Part shown: one piece after another, positions 1 through 9,640 of the stretch
How positions within the stretch are numbered: the first letter of the stretch is position 1
Layout of the letters: the number at the start of each line of letters is the position of its first letter
Source: Diaporthe sp. PMI_573
Lineage: Eukaryota > Ascomycota > Sordariomycetes > Diaporthales > Diaporthaceae
DNA: 64,000 bases
Direction: 5' to 3'
Assembly: GCA_021399435.1 (NCBI GenBank)
Contig: JAJTUP010000081.1
Coordinates: forward strand, 124,001 to 188,000
Program-made: the position numbers and the translations under genes
The notes under the pieces: model-generated
Told to the model about the DNA's origin: nothing
What the model saw: only the letters and a program-made list of their open reading frames with translations
Database searches by the model: none

Positions 1-784
1 AAGAAATGGTTTGTCCACCATCAACCACATAGACACCTCCCGTGCAGAAACCCCCCTGGTCGCTCAGGAGCAAGGAAATCATCCCAACCACCTCAGCCGT
101 TGTACCGAGCCGTCCGATTGGCAGCGACGCGGCCATTGTCTTCCGCTGGTCCTCAGGCACCGCGTTGCGCAACATGGGTGTATCGATCGGCCCTCTGGTC
201 ATGTCAGTTAAATTTCTGCTCGTTTTTCTTCATCTCGAGGTGATTCAGAATGTTACGTACGGGCAAACCGCATTGACGCGTATGCCGAAAGGGGCGGCAT
301 CCATCGCTGCACAGCGCGCCAGCCCGACGACGCCATGTTTACTTGCCGTGTAGGGACCAATCTTGGCATTCCCAATTATCGAGGACGTGCTGCCGAGCAC
401 CACGATGGATCTGGAGGTCTCAGTGCCGGCATCAGCCGCGCTGACCATGTGTCTGAGCTGGGCTCTGACGCAGTTGAAGATCCCCGTGAGGTTTACGTCC
501 TGTGTGAACTGCCACTCGTGGTCCTCCACCTCCCAGATGGGCACGACTCCGGATGTCCTGGAATGAGCGCCCGCGGCGTTGACGGCTCCATCTAGGGCTC
601 CAAAGTGCTCCACAGTAGCTTGGATCCAGGCGTCCACGGCAGCCCCATCACGAACGTCTGTCACCCGAGAAAGGACTGGCACATATGCCTCGCCTTCTGC
701 TAAAGACTGGGCCTTTCCCTCAGTGCTGGCCGTGGCTGGGCACCCGCCTCTTGTGATCGCAGCCTTACTACGGGGGATCCCAGC
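1..784 (-). CDS. Short-chain dehydrogenase/reductase, partial, one intron
   Basis: Classical SDR family NAD(P)-dependent oxidoreductase; substrate unknown. On the minus strand exon 1 (about 784 to 261) encodes an NAAG motif, the SSI..YTASKHG catalytic stretch (Ser, then YxxxK) and N-A-V-C-P. A 66-bp intron (260 to 195, GTACGT donor, CTGAC branch point, CAG acceptor) restores the family motif CPGPIDTPM in frame. Exon 2 then reads to a C-terminal GGxxxVDGGQT block and runs off the window at base 1, so the stop codon is not seen. The 5' end is odd: the expected TGxxxGxG nucleotide-binding loop is not legible. A degenerate AAITRGG remains near 740 and no good ATG is in frame, so the gene may be broken at its N-terminus or have a further exon I could not place. 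The family is certain; the intact state is doubtful. Confidence 0.75.
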
Positions 785-879
785 CCGGCATATATCCTTG
801 GCATATATGCTGCACGCGCCGGCTTATACAAGTCAACACTGCCACTGACGCTTGCACTTGGGGCTGAATGGTTGGGCTG

Positions 880-2712
880 GTGTGCATGATTGATCAGAGG
901 TGGTTAACGAGGCTAGCGAGTTGGCGACATGTGTGCACATTGTTGCTTTCGTTGTCGGCGCGGCCCAGCCCCCAGGGACAGAGCCGGTGGTTTTGGCCTC
1001 GTACTCAGCATCGTGAGACGACCGCATCGTAAGCACCATACATTTTGTTCTTGGAAGCATGATAACTCTGTCACTGGATTCAAGGCGACTGTGCACGTTA
1101 TCATGCTCTACGTGGGGCAACAAGACGTCATCCGCCAGATGATCTACGGTATGGAGCGTCGAATTCATCCAGTCTCGCCATGCACGGGGCCAACGAACCC
1201 AGGCATAACCCAGGACACAGGTGCGAAATGCGGTCTAGAGTTCCTTCCGATTTGCTCAAACGAGCCCGGGCGACGCGGGCCGGCGCGCTTACGGCGTCGA
1301 CGTTTTGATGTTTTATGACGCTTCCAGCAGGGCCCGGGGAATCCGCCCCGGCCCACCTAGACATCTGCCGGTGTTAGTCTCGCAGGCACGAGTCGGACCA
1401 GGCCAGTCACAGCCACCTTAGCGTGTCGTACCCGCGAACTCTGAAATCCACCGAGGCAAAGCTTGTGAATTATAGTCAGCGAGAGGCACCTGAGCTTGAA
1501 GGAGAGGGGAGCTTTGACTATTACCACCCTTGGTCATCCACGGACATACCACAGCAGGCAGAGCAGGAGTAAATCGGGGATATCATCGACAAATCTTGTC
1601 ACGGGTCATGCTCGCAGAGCGGGGGGGATACTAGACTTTAGCTTATTGCCGAAGAGAATGAGGGCATCCAGTGTGCCGATCGTTGAGATCCCCATCCCCG
1701 CCTCCAGCCCGCGACCCCTGACATAGCCGGATTCCTTGACAAAGCCGGGTCCTGTGACGCTTGGCTGGCGCGAAAGGAAGCCCAGCTTGAGTAAGAGGCC
1801 GATTGCTCGAGCAGGGCAAATCACCCAGCCCTCTGCAGGTTTTGCAGAGGCTGGTGACTGACGAGCCGGGGAGTTCTTGGTCGTGCTCGGACGCCGTTCA
1901 TGTTGGTGCTGCAGCAGCGAGGTTGCATTGGCAGCCACGGCTCCGACTCGATGAGGGCAACATCGCCGCGGGAAGAGCGTGCCTTGCATTAGACCGCGGC
2001 CCCGCTGCTCCGCAATTGGCTGCAGGCCCGCAGCTGGGAGGGTTGCCGGATCTCTCACTTGTCAGATAAGCATAAGCTTCAGGAATGAGACAGATCGGCC
2101 TGCGCGATGTCCTCCACAACCGTTTCCCCTCAAGCTCCCACATGCTTTATAGGACAGACGGGCTGACAGGCAGAATCTTCCCCGGGCTGGGACGACATTG
2201 GATGAAGATGGGCAAGATCCTTTGCCCGCACAGACGGGCAGGTGATAACATGCGGGATGTGGTATTGTGACAGGAGTCGAGGGGGTCGCCTTTGGGGCCT
2301 GCAGATGGGTCAGTGCTCTGCATATTATTGGCGCAGGGTGCGGCAGAAGCTCTGAGAACTGTCCGAACAAGACTATCTTGTTTTTTAACCCAGTTCACCC
2401 AACCTCGCTCGGATGTCTCCACATGATGTTGACGCCACATGCACAGGCTCCAGAATGATTCGATAGTTGTGTTGTGATATAAGTCGCATGGCGGACGGCC
2501 TGCCAGTGTGCTTTTGATCTACCCCGGCTTTGGACTACTGTAAATGTTTACCATTGTGCCACCGCCTTCACCCTCCCTCTTCCACCCAACCCTTGCCGTC
2601 TCATATCGCTGCTTTTTCCAGACGCCCATACTTCTTCACCATTGACGGAACCGCCCGTAGTCAGGCCTCTAGGCCCAATCCATATCCTTCAACGCCGTTG
2701 CTCTAGCCCATC
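880..2712. other. Intergenic stretch, no gene recognised
   Basis: Open frames here are short, lie on both strands, overlap each other and have no recognisable motif or splice structure. Moderately GC-rich unique sequence. The last 100 bases are pyrimidine-rich and probably form the leader of the gene starting at 2713. Confidence 0.5.
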
Positions 2713-3397
2713 ATGGTTCGTCTGTGGCTGCGACATATCTTCGGCGATGCCAGGAAAAAGGCGTTACAAAAGTAATAACACTATTCCCCATGCCTCTATT
2801 GATAGCGGGTGGCTTTGCCGTTGAGGGTTTATTGGCCGGGTCCTTTAAATCACATTAGCTGACGCCACCCAGATCGAGCGATCCGACCTTCTCACCTATA
2901 TTTGAGGAGCCTGTCGTCACTTCAACACCCATGGTAAGAGACCCCGGACTAACCCACGCATCTGAACATATAATCCTGACTGTGAAACAAAGTGGCGCTC
3001 AAGCCTTCGCCTTACAAATCTGCCAGCCCGCGTCGACTACGACGAAGAGGAAGAGGAAGAGGAAGACGACTTCCAACCAATGTGGTACAAAGAATCACCC
3101 CATCCATCACGTTGTGAGTGCTGCATCGAGGGCACGGGCTTCCCGCGGCCGCCATCCTCGGCCCTGAGCAGCTCAGATTATGGCGGTCACCACCGCAAGG
3201 CGTCGAGGGCCTCGACGCACATATCGACCGTCTCGGCCGAAAGCGAGGCCAGCTCCGGTCCGGGCGACAAAAGCCCCGGCGGCGACCCTGCATCTGACAC
3301 AACCGTCCGGTTGCGTCGTTCCGTGAGCACCTTTGGTCTCAGGATGAAGAAAATTATGGGGACTTTGAACAGAAGGCCGAGTGGGATGCTGCGATGA
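2713..3397 (+). CDS. Small acidic protein of unknown function, three exons
   Basis: A spliced gene that no single long frame reveals. Exon 1 is 2713-2771 (starts M-V-R-L-W). Intron 1 is 2772-2872 (GTAATA, branch GCTGAC, CAG). Exon 2 is 2873-2933. Intron 2 is 2934-2992 (GTAAGA, branch CTGAC, AAG). Exon 3 is 2993-3397. Exon phases agree throughout (59+61+405 nt) and give 174 aa. The product has a basic N-terminus, a TFSPIFEEP segment, a run of ten Glu/Asp residues near residue 60, a W-Y-K-E-S-P-H-P motif with a CECC cluster, a Ser-rich linker and a basic C-terminal tail. There is no signal peptide or membrane segment. I do not recognise the family. The consistent splice sites and natural composition are the evidence that it is coding; the start could lie elsewhere. 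Confidence 0.7.
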
Positions 3398-4187
3398 GCA
3401 TGCGGTGCACGTGCTGCTATGTGAAAATGACTCGATGTATGCGATGTATGACCACACCATGGACGCGATAACTAGCATTAGAGGTCAGGATGGCAAAGAA
3501 AATGGGAAGATTGGGATGGATTCATGATAACGAACTGTATGAGAAATGCAAAAGTTTCCGGGTTTGGATTTGTAGATATTCAAGCTAAAGGACGGGGTAT
3601 ATGACACATTCTTTGAATTTCGGAGCAAGCTGTGAAACATATATGCATCGCTGTTACTCCTGTGGAGTGTAGTATATAGGGAGCGGTCAGAGCCCGACTG
3701 ACCGTAAGCTTTGTACTCGCCCTATGTGTTGAACCCACACCCACACTGCGAGCGCCAAACTGCGAGGTGTACCGGGTAGCCAGGTAACTGCCAATCGAAA
3801 GGATGCAGCTGCTGAAAACCCCTCACGAATCGACTGGTCTCGTCTTTATTCTTTGAGATTTGTAAGCATACTGGACAACATGATATCGAAAGGACGTCTC
3901 TGGTGTTTCCAGGCTGGCGATCAATTCCACCTCCACCTCCACCATTTCAATATTGTTGAAGTGGAAGGCCCGTGCGTCAATTCAATCAATTCAATCTCGC
4001 CTCGACGTTGACAGCCTCAATTCCATCGCGATGGCTTCAACGTTGACCACCGGTTGAAACGGTTGAGAACGGCGGTGGTCCAGGGTAGCATTCGCAGCCC
4101 CGTAAGTCGCGTCCGTCGGACTTTGTCACTGGTACTTTCCCGCTCAGACCCAAGCCTTGAGATCGCGTGTGCGCTCGCTGTGGGTCC
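3398..4187. other. Intergenic, nothing recognised
   Basis: Downstream sequence of the preceding gene. No convincing ORF, RNA gene or repeat was found. A short direct repeat of CTCCACCTCCAC type lies near 3927. Confidence 0.4.
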
Positions 4188-4218
4188 AGCCAGCCCAGCG
4201 AGCCTCGCTGGGCTGGCT
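4188..4218. repeat. Perfect 31-bp hairpin
   Basis: Two 15-base arms (AGCCAGCCCAGCGAG and its complement) separated by a single C, immediately left of the pogo-family remnant. It has no T-tract and no role visible from sequence; it may mark a rearrangement point or form a cruciform. Confidence 0.8.
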
Positions 4219-5041
4219 CAATGCAGGATCAACCTCAATCTACACCAGCCAGGTCAACTATTTGGGCGGTCCGCCGCGGACCGCTTAAGAATGTACTATT
4301 ATACACTCAGAATCTGAGGGAATAGACTCTTCTACATCTTTCTCACAAGTTCTTGCATTATGCCCAGTCTCGCCGCAGTTGCCACATCGTCGTTGAGGCG
4401 GTCCGCTGCGGACCGCCTCCTCAGCACCACCGAGAACGGCTTTGGCTTAGCATCACTGGATGAGATTTGTCTAATGGGTTGACTTGATTGTTATAAAGGG
4501 GATATCCCTTACCTAGCTAGACACGCCCTGTACCCTCTGAGATCAAGGTCTGGTCGTACCGCTTGCGGTGCGGCCCCCGGCGTAAAACAATATCATCATC
4601 ATCATCATCAACGACGATGTGGCAACTGCGGTGAGACTGGGCATTATGCAAAAACTTGTAAGAAAGATGTAGAAGGGTCTAGTCAGTTAGATTCTAAGTG
4701 TATAATAGTACATTCTTAAGCGGTCCGCGGCGGACCGCCCAGATAGTTGACCTGGCTGGTGTAGATTGAGGTTGATCCTGAATGTCTGAAATGCTCCATT
4801 TTGGTGGGGAAGCTGATTTCCCCACCAAAAGTCAGTCACTTCAGACTGGCACTGCAGTTACGCCAACACCTTTAAATTGACCAAATCAATTGAAAATAAG
4901 GAATTAAGAGCAGATGGCACCAATTGGTACCAAATTCAATTGACCCTTTTGCCCTGGGTGGGTGCTGGGGTTGGCTAAAGTTGGTAGAGTTAGCAAAAGT
5001 GCGCGGGTAGGTGTCCTGCGCGGCTGGGTGTCCAACCACGT
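4219..5041. mobile_element. Fot1/pogo-family remnant with inverted zinc-knuckle cassettes
   Basis: Composite remnant related to the complete element at 24920-27244. The right end (about 4960-5041) is a diverged terminal inverted repeat ending ...CCACGT followed by TA, the family's target dinucleotide. The interior (4739-4960) matches the subterminal sequence of the complete element, including the GCTCCATTTTGGTGGGG block. The transposase core is absent. The last 35 or so codons, encoding a CxxCxxxGHxxxxC knuckle and the ...IIVHS stop, are present twice: on the minus strand at about 4285-4394 and on the plus strand at about 4609-4719. GC palindromes of the form GCGGTCCGC-n-GCGGACCGC lie at 4266-4284, 4395-4419 and 4720-4738. 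Between the cassettes are a 64-bp segment shared with 49720-49783 and a CAT microsatellite. Non-autonomous, probably produced by rearrangement. Confidence 0.75.
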
Positions 5042-5544
5042 TAGTAGTTTTATAATACCTATGGAATAAACAAATTCAGCAAATAGAAATATGGACGTCC
5101 CATACTTACTGTACATAATATGTACAGTATAGTAATGAAGAATTTTACTCAATCAGGTCAGCAATTTTGCAGAGCAATGACAGTAACTCAGAAGTACTGT
5201 GCGTTATACAATAGTCCCCCTTTTAGTTTTTACGCTAGCATCTTTATGATAGGTAATGTACTTTACTGGAAACTAGTCGCATAAGTATAATGATAGGTAC
5301 ACAGCTTTGTCTTTATAGTACACATTTTTATCTCTTCATATATATATATATATATAGTGTAGTATGAAGTATGGAGTACTGTACAGTACCTCTTTGTATA
5401 CCACCTGTTGCAAATGCTATAAAGAAGAATGCTGTCCTCCAAAACGCAACATCCTCTTTAGTAACAGAACCTGATGTACTCCAGCGAAGAGTCGTTTCAG
5501 AACAACGCACTAACAGGGACGAATAATTTCCAGGCCCTTCGAAG
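5042..5544. other. AT-rich intergenic with (TA)n tract
   Basis: Promoter-side sequence of the gene at 5545. It holds a (TA)n microsatellite of about 20 bp near 5338-5358 and the palindromic GTACATAATATGTAC near 5111. No gene is seen. Confidence 0.5.
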
Positions 5545-6412
5545 ATGTCCGAGGTTTTCGGGACTGATGACGCAGGCGGAAGCCTTCTGCTAGCTGAGCC
5601 GAAGGAGCTTAAGCTGGATCAGGAGACACCGACTGACCTGAGACGATTGTGGCTTCTCAGGCAGAAATGGGCTGGCACAAAGGGCCAAGGCATGTGGGAG
5701 AACATCACTAAAGACTTCCTGGGATCCAAGAAGGCCAAGACCCTCAGCGATGAGAAGAAGAAACAGGTGAAGTCAAACCTACAGATGAAAGTCTACAGGG
5801 GTATTTTGAGGCACGGAAGGTGGCCAGATTGCGACGTAAATACACACTGCTATACATTATCTTGGGATTTTGCTGCTAACGCAAGTCTCCTTTGACCAGA
5901 AAGCCGCACTCCTCAGAGCCTATACAAGATGGGAGCAGATTCGGTATCATGAGATCTTGAAGCTCTTCATCAAAGAGCTTCAAAATGAGGGTTTAGCCCC
6001 AGCGTACGAATGGAGCAGCGCCCACATCGAGGCCGAGCTCGTCAGGCTAGGCCTGGAACAAAAGCAGTGCAAGCCATCAAAGGCTCGCAGGAGACTGGTT
6101 CACGTCCCGGCGCGTCTTCACGGCGGCAAGCAGGCCGAGACTCCTAGAGTCCACAATTACCTGCTATACAATGAGCAGCAACGGTGGCTATCCGACGTCG
6201 AGATGCCGACTGAGATGTCCTCAAGCAACATGTTATTTAAGCAGCTGAGCTGGCACCAGCACGACAATACCGAGATCCTGTTGGACCCAAGCCCGAAAGA
6301 TATTCCTCCCTTCAGCACATATCTCCTGTCGCCCTTGCTGTCTCCTGTAGGCGAAACAAGCGCCTCGGAGCCGATATCGCCAGTTGTCAACAAGCAGTGC
6401 AGTGCCGAGTGA
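5545..6412 (+). CDS. Hypothetical protein, two exons, possible Myb/SANT-like helical region
   Basis: Exon 1 is 5545-5835 and exon 2 is 5900-6412. The 64-bp intron has a GTAAAT donor, a GCTAAC branch point and a CAG acceptor, and joins in phase 0 to give 267 aa. The N-terminal half has spaced tryptophans and basic helices (L-W-L-L-R-Q-K-W, G-M-W-E-N-I, then G-R-W-P-D), reminiscent of SANT/Myb-like DNA-binding folds but without a clear match. A second helical block after the intron (R-A-Y-T-R-W-E-Q) may be a degenerate repeat. The C-terminus is Ser/Pro-rich and probably disordered. A transcription-associated role is only an inference. The start ATG is the first in frame. The gene is tandem with 7267-8502, which also has a Trp- and Lys-rich segment, but I see no direct homology between them. 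Confidence 0.6.
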
Positions 6413-7266
6413 GGGTCTGAAAATTAAGCTCCAGCTGCCGTGGAATAGACTGGAGTGTTCCATTTTTATTGATGAAGCAATTCCCAACACCAGATTGGCG
6501 GATTTCGGCTCGGCTCCGGTGCTTTTCATGGATGAAGTTGCTTCTCAGCCCTCTGATCCAAGAGACTGGCCACAAACCCGTTGCCCTCTGATGAGAGCGC
6601 GTCATCAATACACACAAAATAAAACGTCCCCCAAGCCTCCCGTCCCTCGCCGTCTGCCTCGTACCAGCGCCTCTCTCATCTCCAAGCCTCTGAAGTCTCT
6701 TTCCCCCCTCCGTTATTGCCTCCAGCAGTTGCCAGTTACACGCAAGAACAACGTCTGCCAATCCATCGTGCCTAATTTGATGTTCGTAGCCACACCGAGA
6801 AAGTCTTACCAGGGAGCCTACACACACAGCCCAGGACAAGCCGGCTGAGACAGGCTTCATTTTGAGTGTCAATGCTATGGGAGGCCTCCACAAAAATGGC
6901 CGGCCAAGTTGTCTTTCCTTTAGGGGAAAGCTCGAGCATTTCCCTACTGTGTAGCTGATCCCATCAGCCTAGTCATCGTATATCTTCCCCCATGGTGGTA
7001 TCGAAGGAGGCCGCCAAATGAACTTTAGCCCCAATGGATCCCACATGTGGGCTTGCGGAAGATGTTGCCAAACAAGGTCACAAACAGGTCCTCCGCTAGC
7101 CCGGCTCGAAATGCCCTCTCTGGCCTGACCGTCCCATGCCTGGCTGTGATGATCGCTAATACTTAAGGCAGCCGGTTCCCTCACGAAGCACTTGCCTCGC
7201 CTTATCTCATTCCAACTTCTCTCCCCCAACAATTTCCCTCATCAACACCAAGAGCCGACCGCCGCC
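6413..7266. other. Intergenic and leader region
   Basis: No supported gene; the ORFs overlap on opposite strands and lack motifs. The last 70 bases before 7267 are CT-rich with a CAACACCAAGAG-type leader and end in GCCGCCATGG, a strong fungal start context. Confidence 0.5.
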
Positions 7267-8502
7267 ATGGATCCTGAGGTCCTCTCTTGTGATGCCTTTT
7301 TTGAGGAAGCCGCTCCATCGCCTCCCATGACGTCCAGTAAGACATCGTGCACTCCCCTACCCGAGAAGCCTGACCAACCTGTGGAATACTGCCATCTGTT
7401 GCCTGGGAGACCGATGTCTGATGCAGTCCTGGACCTTCATTGTGCCTTCAACTTTCCACAGTTCTCTCCCTGCGAGCAGACGCTTCGGACGGCAGACACT
7501 CCCTCTGTGACTGAGCTTGGCCAATTACACTTGGATCTGCTGCAGAAAAAGGGACCAGGACAATATGGCTTTGCTGGTATCTCTCACCACCATGTCGACG
7601 TCCTGCCATCACCACCCAGCACGGTCTATCTCAGAGATGGAGTTGGTGACGATTTTACATCCTGGCTTGATCAATGGCTCACAGACGACCCGTCTGGACG
7701 ACAGGAGAATCCGCCAGTCAGTTCCTGGTCAACCCTATTTTTGGCACCTGATCTGGACGAACAGTCGTACTGTGGTTCCCTAAACGCCCAAATCGCGGAC
7801 CGCCTTGAGCTTGATGCGCTGCTTTTGGACGACGGTGTCTGGTTGACCGACTTGTGGTGGAATGCCGTGGCAGAAGTCAGCCTCGAATACACTCCTGATG
7901 GTAATCCCACGCCGGAAAGTGGTGGTGAGCAACAATGTTGTGAGAGGGGCGACCAGCACTGTTCTTGGGACTCCACCAATGAAGTCTTTGAGATCAGTCG
8001 CGCAGATTTCGAGGCCTCATCAAGACGGAAACACTACCCGCAGGCCCCCCCAAAGCGGCTACAGTCGACAAGGAAGGGAGGACAAAGATCTAAGGTAACG
8101 CTCGGGAGACGAAGACTCAAGACACCAAGGCCGACAACATTTAGAAGACCCCTATCCCCGCGATCAAAGACCAAGTCAATCAAATACGTTCGTCTGGAAG
8201 AAATCACTGATGAAAAAGGAGATCGCTACAAGTGGAATCGGCGGGCTGGTAAGAAAGGGTCCTGGGAGAACAGCAAAAAGGAATCCGCGGATGTCATGGT
8301 TCTTTTACGGGATTCAAAGGCGCGGCTCCAGATGAAGGTGCGGCCAGGTGGGGCCAAACTTCCCGTTGACATGGGCTGGAGCCATACAGACACCTGTTTC
8401 GAAGGTGAGGTGCAAGATGGCGGCAGGCTCCGTGTGTCTGAGGATGTTATGAATGAAATGTGTAAGGATCCTCAGCGAAAAGATCGCTTTCAGGCAATTT
8501 GA
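7267..8502 (+). CDS. Hypothetical protein, 411 aa
   Basis: Single long frame. I place the start at the ATG within GCCGCCATGG at 7267 rather than at an upstream in-frame ATG at 7192. The N-terminal 250 residues are acidic, Pro/Ser-rich and poorly ordered. Residues around 270-330 are strongly basic (RRKHYPQAPPKR, TLGRRRLKTPR) and may serve as a nuclear localisation signal. A compact segment follows (KYVRLEEITDEKGDRYKWNR, then K-K-G-S-W-E-N), and the C-terminus holds a hydrophobic/Trp patch. No known domain, signal peptide or transmembrane helix is visible. Acidic N-terminus plus basic centre would fit a nuclear protein, but this is inference. The gene appears intact and does not show AT-biased decay. 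Confidence 0.6.
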   Translation: MDPEVLSCDAFFEEAAPSPPMTSSKTSCTPLPEKPDQPVEYCHLLPGRPMSDAVLDLHCAFNFPQFSPCEQTLRTADTPSVTELGQLHLDLLQKKGPGQYGFAGISHHHVDVLPSPPSTVYLRDGVGDDFTSWLDQWLTDDPSGRQENPPVSSWSTLFLAPDLDEQSYCGSLNAQIADRLELDALLLDDGVWLTDLWWNAVAEVSLEYTPDGNPTPESGGEQQCCERGDQHCSWDSTNEVFEISRADFEASSRRKHYPQAPPKRLQSTRKGGQRSKVTLGRRRLKTPRPTTFRRPLSPRSKTKSIKYVRLEEITDEKGDRYKWNRRAGKKGSWENSKKESADVMVLLRDSKARLQMKVRPGGAKLPVDMGWSHTDTCFEGEVQDGGRLRVSEDVMNEMCKDPQRKDRFQAI

Positions 8503-9640
8503 CACTGCGGGTAAGGTGTATATACTTCCATGTAGCCGTGTTGTTTTAGCGAAGATTACGGCATGATTATGGTGGGTTTTATCTTTGACATGTGCCAGAC
8601 AGATTCTAAATACAGTTAAGAGCATAAGTGGCTTCCGCTTTTGAACATTTGTCTACTTTCTAAAAGTGGCCCACCTAGTGTTATTCTGTTTGATGTACAC
8701 ACTGTGCACACCAATGAACATAGCTAAGTTACTTAGAGTTATGCATTATGGTTAATGGCTAGAAGTAACCTGGCAAAAACTAGCACTGTAGGCTTTGGAC
8801 CAATATCATTGGCCATGGGTGTTGTACTTGTTGAAACTTTGGGGTACCTGCAGAAGCTAGTACTTTTGTTGGGTTCCATCTCAAATATTTCTGGAAGACT
8901 GGGGCCTTTAAAGTACATCAATGTAACTCTAAGTCCTTATCACATTTAGAAAATGAACTATCGAGTTTTGAGGGGAAGCTGCATATGCTCAAAACTGTAT
9001 AAAGAACTAAACATGGAAAGAAAAAGTGTTTCTATTAAAATCTTTACCTTTTTCCCTTTTGGATCTCCCTGTTGACTTGATTGAATGAATTTAATTGGGC
9101 ATAGCTACCGCTCCGTTTCCTAATTTGAGAGTCCCTTATTTTGAACCTTTGACGTGTTAAGAAGATAATCTCAGATCCTAAAATAGGTCTTATATTGAAA
9201 TATAAAAAGTTCTGGGATAGTCCACATTGTATGTCGGAATTTGAACTTTACCCGGTAGGACGCGCCTCCTTCAGACAGTTCATCACTTGAACTTCCCATC
9301 TACCTATGTATGTATTGTAATCTGTCCTGTACTTATTTCCGGGAAGTATAGACAATGGTATAGTCCGATTAGAATGCAAAAGTACATACATAAGTACGAC
9401 CCCTCCCGTTCCAGATCAGGACTGTTCTGCGATTCTATCGGAGGAGGTTTGATGACAGGGGTCGGGATGTGATCGTCTCTGATGGAAATATTTTCAAAAT
9501 ATCTTTAACTAAGTTTGTGACGTCGCATTCCAGTACTTCCAGATCTAAACGATTGACGATGCTAATGATGGCGATGGGGAGGATGAGAACGAAAGAGCAC
9601 TGAAGGATGGCGCCAGCTTTGATTCGAAAATGGCATCCTT
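8503..9640. other. AT-rich spacer, nothing recognised
   Basis: Low-complexity, AT-rich sequence between the hypothetical gene and the LINE. Short frames only. It may be decayed repeat sequence, but no family can be named. Confidence 0.4.

Noticed and set aside
1606..2058. 150-codon minus-strand frame
   Set aside because: No motif, overlaps an equally long plus-strand frame, and composition follows local GC content.
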